From NCBI RefSeq assembly GCF_037325665.1, contig NC_090259.1, positions 37,629,107 through 37,693,106 of the forward strand: a stretch of 64,000 bases of DNA, written 5' to 3'. Positions 58,552 to 64,000 of the stretch are shown here, one piece after another. Source of the DNA: Littorina saxatilis (lineage: Eukaryota > Mollusca > Gastropoda > Littorinimorpha > Littorinidae). The translations under genes and the position numbers were made by a program. The notes beneath the pieces were generated by a model. That model was not told the DNA's origin. It made no database searches and worked only from the letters and a program-made list of their open reading frames with translations. How positions within the stretch are numbered: position 1 is the first letter of the stretch; each line of letters begins with the position of its first letter.

Positions 58552-61321
58552 ATGCCAGAGAACGTGACAGAGAACACTGGCAAGACAGTGTGTGAGCTGA
58601 AGCTGCCAGAGCAGAAAGAGTTTGATGGCAGGCCCTTCCCTTTGACCCTGGGAACTGAGGCGTTGACGGATCTACCCTCTGCTCTGGAATGGGTCAGATT
58701 GATTTCTTATTTGTCTATTTTTTTTAATCATTTTTGTATTATTTGATTGATTGGTTGTTGTTTGTTTGGTGTTGTTGGTGTTGTTATTGTTATTTCTTGT
58801 GTTCCGTCTTTTCCGGGGCGGGGATATAGCTCAGTTGGTAGCGCGCTGGATTTGTATTCAGTTGGCCGCTGTCAGCACGAGTTCGATCCCAGGTTCGGCG
58901 GAAATTTATTTCACAGAGTCAACTTTGTGTGCAGACTCTCTTCGGTGTCCGAACCACCCCCCGTGTATACTACATTGGGTGTGCACGTTAAAGATCCCAC
59001 GATTGACAAAAGGGTCTTTCCTGGCAAAATTGCTTAGGCACAGTTAATAATTGTCTACCATACCCGTGTGACTTGGAATAAGGCCGTGAAAGGTAAATAT
59101 GCGCCGACATGGCTGCAATCTACTGGCCGTATAAAATTTCATCTCACACAGCATCACTGCAGAGCGCCTAGAACTGTACCCACGGAATATGCGCGATATA
59201 AGCCTCATTGATTGATTGATTTTCCATTCCGTTTCTGCACGTACTCCTCTCCTACAAAGTTGGCATGATTGTTGAAAGTGTTCGCTGGGTATGTGTGTAT
59301 ACATAGTGTGTATAGCATATTATGAATATTGTGTGAACAGTACCTGTGGTGATTTTTGTCCGTAAGGTTAATTGTTTTATGTAGGTTGTAAATTTAATTG
59401 TTCTATTCTGTATATGTTCTTTTGTAAAGGGCCTAGAGCCATTGGTTAAGCACTTACTAATGTCCAGTTATTATCATTCTTCTTCTTCTTTATTTGCCAA
59501 GAGAATGAATCAGATTTGACGTTGATTCATAGTCAGATAAGCAGCTGTGTAGCTATTTGACCATTTTTTTCTTTACCCAACAAAGCCAGATACAAATTGA
59601 ATTGAGACTAATTTGGTTACAGATCAGTGTAGTTTACAGCACATTTTAAATGACAAAACGATTACTTAGGAAGACAATCCAGACACCAACACTTTTAACC
59701 ACTTGACTGCAGGAGAAATACGTATAGGTTACAACACGAGTGGTTTTTTATATGGCTTGTATTTCAGTCAAGACCCAGCGGATGAATATCATCGGGAGAC
59801 ACGAGCCTCTGGCGAGTGGCTCTCGATTGATATTCCCGCTGGGTCTTGACTGAAATACAAGCCATATAAAAAACCACGAGTGTTGTAATCTGTATATCCC
59901 ATTCTACCATCAAACACAAAGTGTAGACTACTAGCGGCACTGTTGCGATCTGTGCAGTGTAAAACATTGTTGCCAGCGAGACTTAGCCCTTTTGCAACCT
60001 TAAACTAAGTGACAGTCGCTGAAAAAATAAAACGAATGAGTGCATCGATAAGTACGCGGTAACACTACTTTCAGACCATTTAAAAGCTTTAAGTAAAGGT
60101 TCATAAGTTGCAAGAAAGTAATGAAGTCGTATAGAAATTAATTTAGTTGAAGCGCACAATTCTTTTGTTTTGCGTTTCAGGTCGGCAGAACGGGCGAAAC
60201 GGGTTTGGGACCCATTTGGCTTACTCGATTCAGAATCGATTCCACGTTGTTTTTCTCGAACGTGTGTAATTAGGCTTATTGACAGAGAAGCAAATTTTAG
60301 GGAACAAATATGTAGGTTTAGATTTAACCATTTGCTCCCTATTTGAAATGTATCTACGTGATAAACTGTTTTGCGAGTGTGTTTGCATGGATGAACTTAA
60401 ACTGGTATGGGTGAGAGGAAAACGCGACCGACACGTCTGTCACCGCCGATTGATTGCATTTTGAAGGAATATGACTGGATTACGGAAAAATACACACATG
60501 TTAAGTTCTCGGATACCTTCATCGCCAATGTGGACTTACTGCAGAGCCAGGCAAAAGAGTAGACTTGCTCGCGAAACACGTGAAACAGCCGATAGATTGA
60601 TAGCGAAGCCCAACCGTGCCAGGTAAGGACGGTCTCAAAAGTCGTCTGCTAACGAAGCAAGGGAGAGTACTCGTGTTTTTGTTTTGGTTCGCTAGCATCT
60701 GGTTATCTTGTAAGTTGAATGTTCGTTTTTTTCGACCTGCATTGCTTTCATAATGAAAGAAACGTTTGCTTATTGCATCTCATACATCAGATCAGTTCTG
60801 AGATTCATTTTTGCGTGCAACTGATATGGTTTTCTGAGCCGTGCAATACGATTTTGGAACTTCATACAAATGTGTCACATTGTTCGGCGCGAGGTCAAAG
60901 GTCGGGAGCAAAGTAGTTCTTCGCCCAAATCGGAATCTGCACTATCATATATTTTTTTGAGTCCATGATGTATTTATTGAGCTATAAAAATACAACATAT
61001 ATACCCATACTGAAGTAACAGAGACAAAGAAGGGAGGTCATGGGATATGATTGAAATATAAGATACAAATCGTAACGTACAGGTACCAGCCAAAACATTT
61101 TATCCAGGGGAAGCAATCAGCTCAAACTGCAGTCTAAGAACTATTTACAGCTGTTGTTTCCTTTGTCATAGTTTTGATTCTTGAGGCTGTCACAGGTTAT
61201 TATGTACATGCTATTATTGCAGTCATACGGTTTTGGGGACCCAACACACACACAAACACACACACACACACCCACACACACACACACACTCGCACGCACG
61301 CACGCACGCACGCACGCATGG

Positions 61322-61397
<76 letters not shown>

Positions 61398-61844
61398 TCT
61401 TGAAGGCACTGTCTTTCCCTCACACATCTGGGCAAGCTTTGACGTTGGATATGATCATTCCTCCACTTGGACACATACCACAAATTAAAAGCGTGGTTGC
61501 CGGAGGCTGTTGATTTTGTTGTTGTGTTTGATTCAGTGAAGAGATGGTTTTACCTTCTGTAAAACCCTCGGCAGATCTGAGATGATACATGTGTGCATTT
61601 CTCATTGGCTGACGAAGAATGTCAATGTGTTTTTTTTCTCTCGGTGTGTTGTAGGTTCAAAACCAGAAATCCACAACTGATGAGCTGCTGGTTGAAAACG
61701 GAGCAATAGTGTTCAGAGGTTTCCCCATCAAAACTCCTCAAGATTTCGACAGCTTCGTCAAGGTGAGGACCAACACACAGTTGAAGCTGAGTGTGAAGTC
61801 GTGGAGGGTGTTGCAAAAGAGGTGGGAGTGTATTTTGTGAGTGT

Positions 61845-61903
<59 letters not shown>

Positions 61904-61907
61904 TCGA

Positions 61908-61938
<31 letters not shown>

Positions 61939-62133
61939 GTGTTAGTGTGTGTATGTGTGTGTGTGTGCGTGCGTGCGTGAGTGAGTGTGTTAGAGTTGGT
62001 GTTAGTGTGTGTGTTAGTGTGTGTGTGTTAGTGTGTGTGTGTGTGTGTGTGTGTGTCTGTCGATGTGCGTGCGTGTGTGTGTGTGTAAGTGTGTGTAAGT
62101 GTTTGTGTGTGTTTGTGTGTGTTAGTGTTAGTG

Positions 62134-62192
<59 letters not shown>

Positions 62193-63892
62193 AAAACCAA
62201 TCAGCTTTACTTAGGAAAATACATATCTCCAACCAGGAAGAGCAAACAACAATGATACCACGGGGGTGGTGGTTCCCGACATTTTTCAATATTACTTTCA
62301 ACCCCCCCATATCCATGGCAATACCTTTTTATTTCTGCAACAGGCATTTGGAGGTGAACCGCTGGAGTATGTGGGAGGGGCAGCCCCCAGGACAGTGGTG
62401 ACAGGTAACGTCTTCACAGCCAACGAGGCACCTCCCGATATGCTCATCCCGTTCCATCATGAAATGGCACAGGTAATGCCTAGGTGGCGGGAAAAGGGGC
62501 ATAGGGGGGGGGGGGGGGGTGTTCTGGTGGGGTTGGGTGGATTGGGGCTGGTGGCAATAGCAACTGTATTTTTCAGGATTTGTTTTAAATAGTGTTCAGT
62601 GAAAGCAGTAGATAATTTCATAAATGAATAAAGAGAGTATTAGATAGATAAACAAATCTTTATCTTCACATGGAAAAAAAATAGAAAAAAGGAAAGACAG
62701 AAAGTAAGAAAAGAAATGTAATTCAACGAATTAAACAATCTATCTTCACCAAGTTCTTTGACTGTGGCAGAAAAAAATCAACAAATCAATCAATCAATTA
62801 CTAAGATAATTAATGCATCAGTAACTCAATACATCGATAATTTTTACTGAGTTGATAAGTAAGCGAAAAAAGATAGATAAATGAATAGAAAGATATAAAC
62901 TCAATCAATTTATCAATATAACTTTCATCAGGTACCAACGTTCCCAAGCCGCCTGTTCTTCTACTGTGACGTGGCGCCCCCTAGTGGTGGCCAGACCCCT
63001 CTAGCTTTGTCCAACGTGGTGTACCGACGAATGCAGCAGCTGCACCCTGACTTTGTCACCAGGCTGGAGACCGAAGGAGTCAGGTGCGTGGTGAACATGG
63101 TGTGTCAAAATAGCAAAATTCCTATATTATACATGAAATCGCGGAATTGCTAATCTTTCTTGGTAGATATGTTTCGCCGAAATCGCGTAGTTTCAAACTT
63201 CTTTATAACATTTTTCACCGACTTTGCGGAATTGCCAGTTTGGAGGTAACGCGTCGTACTGAAATTGCGGAAATGCCAATCTTTTTTGTAGCATTTTTTG
63301 TCAGTTTCATAAATTTGTCATTACTTTAATAATGTTGTTATGCCGACATCACTGGATTGCCATTTTCCGATTCAACTGGGAAATGTGCATGTTAAACATG
63401 ACTTATTGTACGCATTGTGCCTACTTTTTTTTTCTCTCCAAATTTGATGATGGGTGGAAAAACAATCACGATAGGTGAGTCGTCCAAGCATGTCATCCCA
63501 AAGGCTTCATTCTGGTTCATCTAGTTTATTTTTTTTTACTTCAAGTTTGATCTTCATGTTGGGTTGTGGGGGGAGGGGGGTACGTGTTATGGAAGGGTGA
63601 GTCTCTCAAGCATGTCCTCCGCTTCATTAGTTTCACCATATCCATCCAGATACACGCGAGTGCTGCCAGACGGCGACGACCCGAGCTCCCCTATCGGCAG
63701 AGGCTGGCAGTCCACTTTCCAGACGACAGACAGAGAGGAAGCACAGCGTAAAGCAGCGGCCCAGGGAACGTCCACAGAATGGCTGGACAACGGTTGTCTC
63801 AAGACCGTCACTGCGTGTCTGCCGGCTGTACGGGTGGAGGAGAGAACGGGCCTCAAGACCTGGTTCAACTCCGTCATCGCTGCATACAGAGG
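58552..63892 (+). CDS. TauD/TfdA-like Fe(II) dioxygenase (3' partial)
   Basis: This is a cytosolic-type non-haem iron oxygenase of the TauD/TfdA, clavaminate synthase-like group; members usually couple 2-oxoglutarate decarboxylation to hydroxylation of a small acid. Exons are 58521-58692 (ATG at 58552), 61655-61762, 62344-62472, 62932-63083 and 63650-63892. Phases (0,0,0,2,2) agree, and about 257 residues are visible of an expected 320-350. Key features: [19 protein letters not shown] (about 60-78), the HxE iron-ligand motif in PFHHEMAQ (H121, E123), [27 protein letters not shown] and [15 protein letters not shown]. The distal His and Arg lie beyond the window. Two donors are GTCAG-type. A non-coding first exon upstream is expected because the ATG exon starts at an acceptor. 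The substrate is unknown. Confidence 0.9.
58815..59222 (+). mobile_element. tRNA-headed SINE, complete
   Basis: The head 'gatatagctcagttggtagc' (A box) and 'cgagttcgatccca' (B box) resemble a tRNA. The body contains 'cacgttaaagatcccacg', and the end is 'gcgatataagcctc' plus (attg)n. It lies in dioxygenase intron 1. Both frame-like ORFs are readings of the SINE and match those of 43320-43736. Confidence 0.93.
59720..59900. repeat. Long fold-back hairpin
   Basis: The arms of about 80 bp contain TGGTTTTTTATATGGCTTGT, TTTCAGTCAAGACCCAGCGG and their complements, with a loop of only a few bases around 59810. One arm has a two-base indel near 'gcggatgaatat'. A near-perfect inverted repeat of this size could be a MITE or give a long hairpin RNA if transcribed with the dioxygenase. 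Confidence 0.88.
59901..61240. other. Rest of dioxygenase intron 1, unremarkable
   Basis: No gene or clear repeat was recognised apart from a small palindrome around 'actcgattcagaatcgatt' (60223) and AT-rich sequence. Splice-site-like words occur, but no conserved peptide was seen. Confidence 0.45.
61245..61395. repeat. CA/CGCA microsatellite
   Basis: A CA tract with a (CGCA)n block in dioxygenase intron 1. The ORFs are artefacts. Confidence 0.97.
61840..62180. repeat. GT microsatellite with GA end
   Basis: About 340 bp of GT with TTAGT interruptions and a terminal GA run, in dioxygenase intron 2. It accounts for the long His/Thr-rich minus-strand ORF. Confidence 0.97.
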
Positions 63893-64000
63893 GTCAGTTG
63901 AAGTTGAAGTCTTGTGTGTTTTTGGAAAGAATCAAAACACAACAGTTTGAGGTTATTGGAATGTTTAATTATTGACAAAACAAAACGATACATTTACGTA

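Noticed and set aside
58818-58890. Stand-alone tRNA gene (Ile/Ala-like)
   Set aside because: It is the head of a SINE; the same head and body recur at 43320-43736.
61622-62200. 192-codon minus-strand ORF, His/Thr rich
   Set aside because: It is almost wholly a GT microsatellite read on the other strand, antisense to dioxygenase exon 2.

Overview
The window is nuclear DNA from an animal, most probably a marine gastropod of the caenogastropod/Littorina kind. That assignment is inference: genes are split by long introns, protein sequences fit lophotrochozoan orthologues, and the gaps are filled with tRNA-headed SINEs, hairpin-capped repeats and GT/CA microsatellites of the sort common in snail genomes. 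No operons, CRISPR arrays or bacterial features are present.

Four host genes can be rebuilt exon by exon, with splice phases that agree. (1) 1.8-9.6 kb, minus strand: an SLC16-like monocarboxylate-type MFS transporter with a very long cytoplasmic loop; its 3' end lies beyond position 1. (2) 13.85-17.09 kb, minus strand: the complete ribosomal protein S5 (uS7) gene in four coding exons plus a probable 5'UTR exon. (3) 18.06-38.60 kb, plus strand: a complete DDX31-type DEAD-box RNA helicase in 17 exons. It is head-to-head with RPS5, and the two appear to share a promoter region of about 350 bp. (4) 58.55-63.89 kb, plus strand: a TauD/TfdA-like Fe(II)/2-oxoglutarate-type dioxygenase, 5' complete and running off the right edge. 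RPS5 and DDX31 both belong to ribosome production, so their head-to-head layout makes biological sense.

The 38.6-58.5 kb stretch has no recognisable host gene. It holds a 5'-truncated but open-reading L2/CR1-type LINE (40.1-42.9 kb), a 32-bp minisatellite, a 28/29-bp satellite of 67 full units with a higher-order period of about 14 units (46.0-47.9 kb), large microsatellites, a TIR element with 111-bp arms, an hAT-like element, fold-back hairpins and many SINEs, some nested and several with clear target-site duplications.

The most unusual signal is that all four genes carry short 'echo' copies of the edge of one of their own exons in the neighbouring intron or 5' flank. Most echoes keep the splice site and reading frame. 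Examples are four extra copies of the DDX31 DEAD-box exon end, an 11-codon copy of the start of an RPS5 exon that differs almost only at synonymous sites, a copy of a DDX31 exon start, decayed copies of a transporter exon, and three upstream copies of the dioxygenase first-exon start.
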